This document shows, one piece after another, positions 1-7,493 of a DNA stretch of 64,000 nucleotides. Source of the stretch: Candidatus Saccharibacteria bacterium oral taxon 488. Lineage in GTDB: Bacteria; Patescibacteriota; Saccharimonadia; Saccharimonadales; Saccharimonadaceae. Both the position numbers and the translations under genes were made by a program. Within the stretch, counting starts at the first letter, position 1. The number at the start of each line of letters is the position of its first letter. A model generated the notes under the pieces. The model was not told the DNA's origin, did no database searches, and saw only the letters and a program-made list of their open reading frames with translations. The stretch lies in the NCBI GenBank assembly GCA_013099195.1, contig CP039999.1, positions 496,001-560,000 of the forward strand, read 5' to 3'.

Positions 1-13
1 TTGACAAAAAGCA

Positions 14-50
14 TTGACATTTTCTACTAATAGTGATATACATATATCAG
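14..50 (+). promoter_or_regulatory. Extended -10 promoter with palindromic operator-like site
   Basis: TTGACA at 14-19, a 17-base spacer and TATACA at 37-42 preceded by TG (34-35) form a strong extended -10 promoter for the membrane protein gene at 167. The -10 lies in a near-perfect 16-base palindrome, TGATATACATATATCA (34-49). The same arrangement recurs at 11151-11207 in front of another small gene. A second TTGACA sits at 1-6. An operator role is inferred from the symmetry. Confidence 0.65.
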
Positions 51-166
51 CCTTTTGACAACTTACCGTAAGTTTTGTCAACTGCGCTTCGCTGCCCTGG
101 GTCGGATACCTACGGTGGCTTGAGGCGCGGAACGGCCGCACCTCAACAAGTGGAAAGGATGTCTCT

Positions 167-499
167 ATGTTGACAGGACTGACTATTATCATCGCCATAG
201 TGATCGTTCTGGGCGTCGTGATGATCGTGACCTCAGAGGGAGAAAGTCTGCCTCTGACCAACGGCATGATGTTCGCCACCTTCGGGGCGACTGCACTATT
301 CTGGATCGCCAGAGTAACGACCCCATACCTCCGCAAAGACGCGGGCCTTCTGTGGCTGTACAAGCCCATCTCTACCTTGCCCGAATGGGTGGGGTACGTC
401 GGGCTCGCGGTCACCGCGGGCCTTCTGATTCTGAGTGTCGTTTTCTTGGTGGACGATTTCGTCCACCTTCCCCGACGACGGAAAGGAGGTAATTACTGA
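167..499 (+). CDS. Small membrane protein of unknown function
   Basis: 110 residues that I do not recognise. Three hydrophobic stretches are visible, at about residues 3-22, 33-48 and 73-96, ending in a basic tail (RRRKGG), which fits an inner-membrane protein with a cytoplasmic positive C-terminus. A GGAAAGGA sequence about 10 bases before the ATG serves as ribosome site. The 5' leader is about 118 bases long and contains a TTGACA...TGTCAA inverted repeat (55-81). It is expressed from the promoter at 14-42, which is shared with the gene at 11303. It is tail to tail with gapA, with a strong hairpin between them. Oddly, the last codons contain a perfect AAAGGAGG (482-489) with no start codon downstream. 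Confidence 0.7.
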   Translation: MLTGLTIIIAIVIVLGVVMIVTSEGESLPLTNGMMFATFGATALFWIARVTTPYLRKDAGLLWLYKPISTLPEWVGYVGLAVTAGLLILSVVFLVDDFVHLPRRRKGGNY

Positions 500-506
500 G
501 AGGTGC

Positions 507-544
507 GGGGCGGGATTGATACGATTTTTCGTATCTCCCGCCCC
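507..544. terminator. Strong bidirectional hairpin between convergent genes
   Basis: GGGGCGGGA (507-515) pairs with TCCCGCCCC (536-544), and an inner stem GATACGA/TCGTATC continues it. The hairpin separates the membrane protein gene from gapA, which ends at 575 on the other strand. There is no long U-run, so termination efficiency is inferred from stem strength. Confidence 0.6.
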
Positions 545-574
545 ACTCACATCACTGAACTTATGTTATAGAAC

Positions 575-1603
575 TTATGACATCGCTGGCTGCTGAAGGT
601 AGTGACCAACGTCCGCCACCAGCTCGACCAGGCGGTTGGAGTACCCCCACTCATTATCGTACCAGACCATGATTTTCACCATATTGCCACCAACGACCTT
701 GGTCAGCGGCAGGTCAACGATGCCAGAATGTGAATTACCGATAAAGTCGCGGCTGACCAGCGGCTCTTCACTGACACCCAAGATCCCTTGATAGAAACTA
801 TCAGCGGCAGCTTTCTTGAACACCTCATTTACCTGCTCGACCGTCACGTCGCGCCGCAGCAAGGCCGTCACGTCACTGAGCGACACCACCGGTGTCGGCA
901 CGCGCACACTGAGGCCGTCGAACTTGCCAGTTAGCTGCGGCAGGGTTTTCGTCACGGCGATGGCCGCGCCGGTCGTTGTCGGCACGATGTTCTCGGCCGC
1001 GTTGCGACCCTCGCGAAGGTCCTTGGCAGGCGCGTCCTGCAGGCGCTGGCTGGCGGTGTAGCTATGCACCGTCGTCAGCATTGACTTTTCCACGCCAAAT
1101 TCTGCGTCTAGGACAGCCATCACCGCACCCAAGCTATTAGTCGTACAGCTGGCATTAGAGATGATCGGCGTCGCGCCCTTGATCTTGCTGTCATTCGTGC
1201 CGAGCACAATGGTATCAACGCCGTCGGATTTGGTCGGCCCGCTGATGACCACACGTTTAGCGCCGGCAGTCAAGTGTTTGCTCGCGCCATCTTTATCAGT
1301 AAACAATCCGGTCGATTCGATCACCACGTCAACATTCATCTCGCCCCATGGCAAGTTCGTTGGATCTTTTTCCGCCAGCACTTTGACAGGTTTTCCGTCG
1401 ACGATGAGTTCATCCTCTGTAACATCAACCTGCCGACCGTACTCACCATAATTACTGTCATGCTTGAGTAGGTACGCTAGCGTCTTAGTATCCGTCAAAT
1501 CATTAATCGCCACAATTTCCAAATCGCTGCGCTCCCGAGCAATCTTAAAGGCACTGCGCCCGATCCGCCCGAAACCATTAATCGCTATTTTCGTTATCGC
1601 CAT
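575..1603 (-). CDS. gapA: Glyceraldehyde-3-phosphate dehydrogenase, type I
   Basis: Oxidises and phosphorylates glyceraldehyde 3-phosphate to 1,3-bisphosphoglycerate with NAD(P)+, the entry to the payoff phase of glycolysis. The Rossmann motif INGFGRIGR is at the N-terminus and the catalytic cysteine lies in SNASCTTN near residue 153; the C-terminal WYDNEWGYSNR is also typical. Length (342) matches the family. I chose the ATG at 1603 because GGAGGG lies about 9 bases upstream and the protein then begins MAITKIAING; an earlier in-frame ATG at 1627 would precede this ribosome site. A TATAAT on this strand (1641-1646) is the likely -10, back to back with the rel promoter. The other glycolytic genes tpiA, pgk and pyk lie about 50 kb away. 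Confidence 0.97.
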   Translation of the reverse strand: MAITKIAINGFGRIGRSAFKIARERSDLEIVAINDLTDTKTLAYLLKHDSNYGEYGRQVDVTEDELIVDGKPVKVLAEKDPTNLPWGEMNVDVVIESTGLFTDKDGASKHLTAGAKRVVISGPTKSDGVDTIVLGTNDSKIKGATPIISNASCTTNSLGAVMAVLDAEFGVEKSMLTTVHSYTASQRLQDAPAKDLREGRNAAENIVPTTTGAAIAVTKTLPQLTGKFDGLSVRVPTPVVSLSDVTALLRRDVTVEQVNEVFKKAAADSFYQGILGVSEEPLVSRDFIGNSHSGIVDLPLTKVVGGNMVKIMVWYDNEWGYSNRLVELVADVGHYLQQPAMS

Positions 1604-1633
1604 ACAAGTATCCCTCCCGAGTAGCATTAGCTT

Positions 1634-1663
1634 TTTACTAATTATACTACAAAGTTGTATAAT
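1634..1663 (+). promoter_or_regulatory. rel promoter, leaderless type
   Basis: TATAAT at 1658-1663 ends six bases before the rel ATG at 1670, with TTTACT at 1634-1639 as a plausible -35 (18-base spacer). Transcription should begin at or within a base or two of the ATG. The region also holds the gapA -10 (1641-1646) on the opposite strand. Confidence 0.6.
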
Positions 1664-1669
1664 GAAACT

Positions 1670-3193
1670 ATGACGTGCGAGGAACTACTACACCTAGCAA
1701 CGCCGCAGTACGATGAAGTGCCGGTACTGGTGTTAGATAGCGCCATTGACTACGCTACCAAAAAACACGCTGGGCAAAAACGCAAAAGCGGCGAACCGTA
1801 CATCACGCACCCGCTGGCAGTGGCTGGGATTTTAGTGGAATGGGGCATGGATATCGACACGGTGATCGCTGGCGTGCTGCATGACACAGTCGAGGATACC
1901 GATGCGACGTTGGATGAGCTGGAAAGTTTGTTTGGCCGCGACATTGCCTTTCTGGTTGATGGCGTGACCAAAGTTTCGCAGGCACGCGCTGGTATGCGCA
2001 GCCTTGATAGCTATTTGCCGCACACCAAGGACAACCTCGCCAAACTGATGATCGCGGTCGGCGAGGACATCCGAGTGATTATTATCAAGCTGGCGGATCG
2101 ACTACATAATATGCGCACGCTCCAGCATATGCCGCGCGACAAGCAGAAGAAAATCGCCCGCGAAACGATCGAGGTGTTTGCGCCCCTGGCGGATCGACTG
2201 AATATGGGGCGCGTCCGCGTACAATTAGAAGAGCTTAGTTTCCGATTCTTGATGCCCAAGGATTTTCAGCGCACTAAGAGCCTGATGGATAGCCGCCTAA
2301 AGAAAAGCCAGCGCAAACTCGCCAAAGTCCGCCGCGACGTTACGGCGCGCCTCCAGAATGAGAGTCTGCAATTTGAGATGGACGGCCGGGTGAAAAGCGT
2401 ATATAGCCTGTTCAAGAAGCTCGACCGCGTTGGTGATATTGATAAGATTTACGACCTGATCGCCCTGCGGATCATCGTTGATGATTTAGCGACCGGCTAC
2501 CTGGTGCTGGGCGTGCTGCACGAAATGTACCAGCCATTTTACGAGCGCATCAAAGATTACGTTGCCAACCCTAAGCCAAACGGCTACCAAAGTCTGCACA
2601 CAACAGTGCAAACGCCGACCGGACAAATTGTCGAATTCCAAATTCGTACCCAAGACATGCATGAATACGCCGAGCGTGGTTTGGCAGCCAGCTTTCATTA
2701 TAACGAACAAAAGATGTCCGATGCCTACCGCCAGGGGCGAATCGCCGCGCTGCCGACGGATTTGGCATGGATTCGTGACCTGCAGGAAACGGCGGCCCGG
2801 GCCCGCGAGGGCAAGGCCTTTAATTCAGAAAAATTCCGCATGAAGCTGTTTGAGGATCGAATCTTCGTCTATTCGCCCAAAGGTGATATTTATGATCTGC
2901 CCCGCGGCGCCTTCCCGCTGGATTATGCCTACCGCATTCACTCCGACATCGCAGCGCACGCCAGCGGTTTTAAGGTCAATGGCGTTATGAAGCCGTTCAC
3001 TTATGAATTACAACACGGCGACGTCGTCGAAGTCTTAACCAGCAAATCCGCCAAACCCAAACCAGCCTGGCGTGACATGGTCATCACGCCGCATGCCAAA
3101 ACTAAGTTGCGCATGCAGCTGTCAAAAAGCGGCGGCGTGCTAGCACATCTAACCGGCTTAACTGACGGCGTTTCGTCGCTGTTTCGACGGTAA
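1670..3193 (+). CDS. Rel family (p)ppGpp synthetase/hydrolase, short form
   Basis: Makes and degrades the alarmone (p)ppGpp. In order: an HD hydrolase domain (about residues 20-170, with HDTVEDTD), a synthetase domain (about 230-345, with ALRIIVDD, NGYQSLHTTV and EFQIRT) and a TGS domain (about 385-450, IFVYSPKGDIYDLPRGAFPLDYAY). The protein stops at 507 residues, so the zinc-finger and ACT domains that regulate long Rel/SpoT proteins (about 730 residues) are missing. The ATG at 1670 follows a TATAAT by six bases, giving a leaderless mRNA; an in-frame TTG at 1655 lies upstream of the -10 and was rejected. Both catalytic motif sets look intact, so a bifunctional enzyme is likely. Confidence 0.93.
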   Translation: MTCEELLHLATPQYDEVPVLVLDSAIDYATKKHAGQKRKSGEPYITHPLAVAGILVEWGMDIDTVIAGVLHDTVEDTDATLDELESLFGRDIAFLVDGVTKVSQARAGMRSLDSYLPHTKDNLAKLMIAVGEDIRVIIIKLADRLHNMRTLQHMPRDKQKKIARETIEVFAPLADRLNMGRVRVQLEELSFRFLMPKDFQRTKSLMDSRLKKSQRKLAKVRRDVTARLQNESLQFEMDGRVKSVYSLFKKLDRVGDIDKIYDLIALRIIVDDLATGYLVLGVLHEMYQPFYERIKDYVANPKPNGYQSLHTTVQTPTGQIVEFQIRTQDMHEYAERGLAASFHYNEQKMSDAYRQGRIAALPTDLAWIRDLQETAARAREGKAFNSEKFRMKLFEDRIFVYSPKGDIYDLPRGAFPLDYAYRIHSDIAAHASGFKVNGVMKPFTYELQHGDVVEVLTSKSAKPKPAWRDMVITPHAKTKLRMQLSKSGGVLAHLTGLTDGVSSLFRR

Positions 3194-3238
3194 GCAAAAC
3201 ACTCACGCCTCATCCCAGAAGCTGCAGCAGACACGACA

Positions 3239-3347
3239 CCTCCTTCGCCAGAGACTGTGAAGCGTTCGTGAGTAACGGACGTTTCAGCCGAACGCTCGCG
3301 AGAAATCTCCAGTGGAGATTTGAGCGAAGAGTGTGCTCTGGCGGAGG
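3239..3347 (+). repeat. 109-base palindromic repeat, intergenic copy
   Basis: Terminal arms CCTCCTTCGCCAGAG (3239-3253) and CTCTGGCGGAGG (3336-3347) enclose a perfect 19-base palindrome, AAATCTCCAGTGGAGATTT (3303-3321). Its reverse complement matches 58162-58270 inside leuS over the full 109 bases with 13 differences by my count. Outside the repeat the pairing can extend (GCAGCAG near 3223 with CTGCTGC near 3359). Together with a second hairpin at 3381-3452 this fills the 333-base space between the convergent rel and ppa genes; I see no gene there. Confidence 0.85.
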
Positions 3348-3380
3348 ACGGTGGAGTGGCTGCTGCGGTTCGTTTTCCAG

Positions 3381-3452
3381 CCGTCTCCTCCAAGTCGAGT
3401 ACATCCGGCAACGCCGTCCGCAGAACTATCGACTTGTCGGAGAGACTGACGG
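3381..3452. repeat. Long intergenic hairpin
   Basis: CAAGTCGA (3391-3398) pairs perfectly with TCGACTTG (3429-3436), and CCGTCTCC (3381-3388) pairs imperfectly with GGAGAGACTGACGG. It lies between the 109-base repeat and the end of ppa. It could be part of a larger element or a terminator for the convergent genes; neither strand has a good U-run. Confidence 0.5.
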
Positions 3453-3526
3453 TCACACTGCAACAAACACGCATACCCGATTCTCGGTAAGACGCGATAT
3501 CGCTTTGCTTTACAAGTTAGTTTGTA

Positions 3527-4060
3527 TTACGCCTGCTCGTTCCAGCGCTCAATCGCCGCCGCCACAACCTGCTTGGCAGTATCAACGCCGGCAAATTCTT
3601 TGACAATGGTCGAGCCTGGCTTTTTCAGATCCTTGTAGTGATTAAAATGGAATTCAATTTGCTTAATCAGCTGCGCCGGCAGATCCTCCAGCGACTGAAT
3701 GGCGTTACCATTGTGGCGATCGTCGCTCGGCACCGCGATAATTTTATCATCGACCTCATCGTCATCGACAAACTTCATCACGCCAAGGATTCGCGCCTCG
3801 ACCACCAACCCAGTCGTCAGCGGCGTGTCAGTCACCAACAGTACATCCAGCTCATCGCCGTCTTCATCCAATGTCTGCGGGATGAAACCATAATTAGTTG
3901 GCTTGGCAAAAATCGCTGGATCAACCCGGTCCAGCCGCATAACACCGACGTTCCGATCCCATTCAATTTTATGATTTGACCCAGCCGGAATCTCCACGAC
4001 AACGGTAACTTCGCCGTCCTGATAGTTTCCCGGGGTTAATACTTGGTTAAAGTCTGCCAT
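3527..4060 (-). CDS. ppa: Inorganic pyrophosphatase, family I
   Basis: Soluble Mg-dependent enzyme that hydrolyses pyrophosphate and so pulls tRNA charging and nucleic-acid synthesis forward. Visible family features are KIEWDRNVGVMRLDR, YGFIPQTLDEDGDELDVLL (the D-x-D-x-x-D metal-binding signature) and DDKIIAVPSDD; 177 residues is the normal bacterial length. AGAGGAG lies six bases before the ATG. It is the third gene of a PPIase-trxB-ppa unit and begins three bases after the trxB stop. The 3' end faces rel across a hairpin-rich spacer. Confidence 0.96.
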   Translation of the reverse strand: MADFNQVLTPGNYQDGEVTVVVEIPAGSNHKIEWDRNVGVMRLDRVDPAIFAKPTNYGFIPQTLDEDGDELDVLLVTDTPLTTGLVVEARILGVMKFVDDDEVDDKIIAVPSDDRHNGNAIQSLEDLPAQLIKQIEFHFNHYKDLKKPGSTIVKEFAGVDTAKQVVAAAIERWNEQA

Positions 4061-4063
4061 ATA

Positions 4064-4996
4064 CTACTCCTCTCTGGCTTTTTCTTGTAAATATTCACGA
4101 ATTTGCAGGGCTGCAACCGCACCCTCGCCGACCGCTGAAGCAATTTGCATAGTTGCACCCGAACGCACGTCACCCGAAGCAAAGACGCCAGGAATGTTGG
4201 TATGCAAATGTTCGTCGGTGATGATGTGTCCTCCGAGGTCCAGCTCAACATCTGACTCCTTCAAGAACTGCGTGTTCGGAATGAGGCCGATAAAGACGAA
4301 CAATCCATCTGCAGTAAATTCTTTTTGCTCGCCGTCTTGGGTTGATGTGACGCCGTAGAATTTGTCGTCCTTCACAATAATTTCATCGGTTGTCGCGCCA
4401 AGGTGGACGGTTATTTTGCCTGCATCAACATATTTTTGCAGCTCCCTCTGCAAGACATCGCTGGCGCGTAATTTACTGCGCACCAATAGGTCAACGTGGC
4501 TGGCGTAACGAGTCAAAAATATCGCTTCCTGCACCGCCGAGTTGCCGCCGCCAACGACGATCAAGCACTTGTCGCGGTAAAATGCACCGTCGCACGTCGC
4601 ACAGTAGTGTACGCCGCGGCCGTACAATTCATCTTCACCCGGCACGCCCAGCTTGCGGTGATTTGAGCCGGTCGCCAGCAGCACCGCTTTGGCGCGCACC
4701 GGCTGACTATCGACCGTCAATTCCAATTCGCCGTCAACTTGCTTCAGGGCCGTCACGTCGCCGTACTCGATCTCCGCACCGAATCGCTCAGCCTGCTGCT
4801 GCAGCTCGGACGCCAATTTCATACCGGTCACACCCTCGGCAAACCCTGGATAATTATCGATTTGATCAGTGATGGCCGCCATACCGCCAACCACGCCGCG
4901 TTCGTATAGTGTTGTCGGCACGTCTTCGCGCGATAGGTAAATTGCGGCCGTCAGCGCACTTGGGCCAGCGCCGACAATGATAACCTCCTTAGACAT
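4064..4996 (-). CDS. trxB: Thioredoxin reductase
   Basis: FAD/NADPH flavoprotein that reduces thioredoxin. The N-terminal FAD motif GAGPSALTAAIYL, the redox-active pair CATC (about residue 133-136), the NADPH-binding VVGGGNSAVQEA and the C-terminal FAD motif GVFASGDVR are all present in the expected order; 310 residues is typical. The start codon overlaps the end of the PPIase gene by eight bases and ppa follows three bases after the stop, so the three genes are co-transcribed. No thioredoxin gene is seen in the window. Confidence 0.96.
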   Translation of the reverse strand: MSKEVIIVGAGPSALTAAIYLSREDVPTTLYERGVVGGMAAITDQIDNYPGFAEGVTGMKLASELQQQAERFGAEIEYGDVTALKQVDGELELTVDSQPVRAKAVLLATGSNHRKLGVPGEDELYGRGVHYCATCDGAFYRDKCLIVVGGGNSAVQEAIFLTRYASHVDLLVRSKLRASDVLQRELQKYVDAGKITVHLGATTDEIIVKDDKFYGVTSTQDGEQKEFTADGLFVFIGLIPNTQFLKESDVELDLGGHIITDEHLHTNIPGVFASGDVRSGATMQIASAVGEGAVAALQIREYLQEKAREE

Positions 4997-5663
4997 TCAA
5001 CCCCCTTGATCTATAATATCGCTTGATAACTTCTGGCATCTCCGGCCGTGGAATCTCCGCCGGTTTCTCGATAGCCATTACCACAAATTTAAGTGGCGCA
5101 TTGGCAGGAATTTTATCGCCCTGGCCTTTATCGCCATAAGCTTTGTCAGCTGGAATCGTCAGTTCGCGCACACCGCCAACCTTCATACCAATCAGCCCCT
5201 CTTTCCAGCCCTGAATCACCGACGTATGTGCTGGGCCGTTTACCGCAAACGGCGCTTTCAATTTACCGCTGTTGATTGACTGATCAAAAATCTCACCCTT
5301 AGCATTCCAACCGATGTAGTAAACCGCAAATTTGGTATCATCCTTGATCTCCGCGCCGTCACCCACGACCAAATCTTCTTTGCCGAGCTCCTTCACACCA
5401 GTAGCCTCAAAGGCACCGACTCGCGTACTAAATCCCAAAAACTTGCCGTGATATTTACTGTTCAATTCCGCCGTCTGAGCGTCAACTTTCTTTTGCCACT
5501 CCGTGGTTGCTTTTTTATAATCTTCTTGCGCCTGCTTCAGTTCGGCCTGGTCTTTGGCGTCATTGCCTGGCTGCACCATCATGGCGATGAACCCGCCAAT
5601 TGTCCCAACCGCTAATGTCCCCGTGATGATCCATATACCGAGTCGCTGTCCCCTCGTTGCCAT
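4989..5663 (-). CDS. Membrane-anchored FKBP-type peptidyl-prolyl isomerase
   Basis: Probably catalyses proline cis-trans isomerisation in proteins outside the membrane. An N-terminal transmembrane anchor (about residues 9-29) is followed by a charged, probably coiled-coil segment (35-70) and an FKBP domain (about 95-205) containing GEIFDQS, the PFAVNG strand, VIQGWKEGLIGMKVGG and IPADKAYG. The anchor and coil suggest extracytoplasmic location, but there is no signal-peptidase site. AGGAGG lies a few bases upstream of the ATG. First gene of the unit with trxB and ppa, overlapping trxB by eight bases. The end RYYRSRGLNV is not part of the usual domain. Confidence 0.9.
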   Translation of the reverse strand: MATRGQRLGIWIITGTLAVGTIGGFIAMMVQPGNDAKDQAELKQAQEDYKKATTEWQKKVDAQTAELNSKYHGKFLGFSTRVGAFEATGVKELGKEDLVVGDGAEIKDDTKFAVYYIGWNAKGEIFDQSINSGKLKAPFAVNGPAHTSVIQGWKEGLIGMKVGGVRELTIPADKAYGDKGQGDKIPANAPLKFVVMAIEKPAEIPRPEMPEVIKRYYRSRGLNV

Positions 5664-5693
5664 AATCCTCCTTTATCTTACCTTGAAATTATA

Positions 5694-7493
5694 TCAATGT
5701 TTCCTCTCGGCCGCAATGTCATAACGTGCCAGCTCATCATCAATCCCCACGCCAGCTGTCCGCTGTAGCTTGAGCAAATTAGCATAAATACCGCCCGATT
5801 TTGCCAACTGTTTCGGCGTACCAATCTCGTCGACCCGGCCATGTTTTAGCGTCACGATCCGATCCACCGTAGCGATGGTACTCAGCCGGTGAGCGATAAT
5901 CAGCGTCGTTCGCCCCTTCATCAGCCGCTCCAGCGCCTGCTGCACTAGATGCTCGCTCTTGCTGTCGAGATTGCTTGTTGCCTCGTCGAGAATGAGAATT
6001 GGCGCATCCTTGAGTACCGCCCGCGCGATGGCAATGCGCTGCTTTTGACCGCCGGACAGCTTGAGGCCACGCTCGCCAATTTGCGTGTCGTACCCTTTGT
6101 CAAGCTCACTGATGAAGTCGTGCGCGTTGGCGGCCTTGGCGGCGGCAATCACTTGCTCATCCGTCGGCTCGTCGGCGCCATAGGCGATATTTTCACGAAT
6201 TGTGCCGGAAAAGAGCGCTGGCTCCTGAAACACCGTGGCAATGTGGCGACGCAAGCTCTTTTGCTGCACCACATCAATTGCCACATCATCAATCATAATC
6301 TCACCACTGTCTGGCTGATACAGGCGCATCAGCAAGTTCGTTAAAGTGGTCTTGCCGCCGCCTGACTCGCTGACGAGAGCGACATGCTCACCGGGACGAA
6401 GCGTAAACGAGATGTCGGTCAACACTGGTTTTTGCATGGCAGAGGCGTAGCGAAACGAGACCTTGCGAAACTCGACCGCTCCGCGGCTCACGACTAATTC
6501 CGGCGCGTGATGAGCATCTTCAATCGCCGGGCGCAGTGTCATCACACCAACGAAATCCCGACTCCCGGCCAGAGCTTTCTGGAAATTATCAACGATGAAA
6601 CTCATATTAAATAGCGGCATCCGCAAATTATTAATCAGCGTGATCAATAGCACCATATCGCCGATCGAAAAGCGCCGCTCGGTCGTCTGCACAAAAATGT
6701 AGGCAAAAATCATGAAGAAAATGACCGATAACACCACGCCGCGCACGATGTCCATGCTGTGCCAGTAGCGAGACTGCTTGCGCGTAATGGCAATTGTTTT
6801 GCGGTAACGCTTGGCAAAATGACGATATTCGAACGACTCACGAACATAGCTTTTGACGACTTTAATCTGAGCAATGACCTCGGCGAACCGGCCGCTGGCC
6901 ATATCTGTCTCGTGATTTTTACGGTTCTGAAAGGCCTGCCATTTCTTACTCGTCAGCGCCGTCAGCCACATAAATAGCGGATACATAATGACCACCATTA
7001 CCGCCAACTCCAGGCTGTATACCAGAACGATGCCGATGGTGATACCTGTCGTGAGCAGCATCTGGAAAAAGTTATTGGCAAACATGTTCAGGAAATTCGT
7101 CGTTTCGGTAATCGCGCGGTTGAGGCGATTGATAATCGTCCCAGTCAGCTCGCCATCAAAATAACTTTGCGGCAAGCTAAGCAAGTGATGATAGTACCGC
7201 GTCGACAGCTGCTGCTTGAGCCGCGTGGCCATCACATCACCCCAGTAACCACCAAGGTTTCGCACCATCGTATTCGTCACGTCAAGCGCCAGCAGCACCA
7301 GCGCCAAAAAAATCGCCTGCTCAATTCCTACCGCGCCGCCCTCAACCACTTCAACCATCAAGTTGGTCGCCCGCGAAATCACGAACGGCACCGCGATGCC
7401 GGTCAGTGCCACGACAACCGAGCTGATACTAACCCCGACGTAGTATCTGCCCATACCGCGCGCATACCGGAGCATGTGGATTAGCGGCTTCAT
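5694..7493 (-). CDS. ABC transporter, fused permease and ATPase (exporter type)
   Basis: 599 residues with an N-terminal six-helix type-I exporter domain (about 1-310) and a C-terminal ATPase domain (about 335-575). ATPase motifs are Walker A SESGGGKTT, signature LSGGQKQR, Walker B ILILDEATS and switch histidine in IIAHRLST. The first glycine of Walker A is replaced by serine (VSESGGGKT rather than VGxSGxGKT), which is unusual, but the GGGKTT core is kept. One half-transporter is encoded, so a homodimer is likely. The ATG overlaps the pheT stop (TGATG), implying translational coupling. Substrate unknown: lipid, peptide or drug export are all possible. Confidence 0.9.
   Translation of the reverse strand: MKPLIHMLRYARGMGRYYVGVSISSVVVALTGIAVPFVISRATNLMVEVVEGGAVGIEQAIFLALVLLALDVTNTMVRNLGGYWGDVMATRLKQQLSTRYYHHLLSLPQSYFDGELTGTIINRLNRAITETTNFLNMFANNFFQMLLTTGITIGIVLVYSLELAVMVVIMYPLFMWLTALTSKKWQAFQNRKNHETDMASGRFAEVIAQIKVVKSYVRESFEYRHFAKRYRKTIAITRKQSRYWHSMDIVRGVVLSVIFFMIFAYIFVQTTERRFSIGDMVLLITLINNLRMPLFNMSFIVDNFQKALAGSRDFVGVMTLRPAIEDAHHAPELVVSRGAVEFRKVSFRYASAMQKPVLTDISFTLRPGEHVALVSESGGGKTTLTNLLMRLYQPDSGEIMIDDVAIDVVQQKSLRRHIATVFQEPALFSGTIRENIAYGADEPTDEQVIAAAKAANAHDFISELDKGYDTQIGERGLKLSGGQKQRIAIARAVLKDAPILILDEATSNLDSKSEHLVQQALERLMKGRTTLIIAHRLSTIATVDRIVTLKHGRVDEIGTPKQLAKSGGIYANLLKLQRTAGVGIDDELARYDIAAERKH

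Noticed and set aside
3001-3474. Minus-strand 157-residue ORF sharing the peptide SSLKSPLEISRERSAE with a plus-strand ORF at 58128-58397
   Set aside because: The similarity comes from the 109-base DNA repeat read in a shadow frame; one ORF is antisense to rel, the other to leuS.
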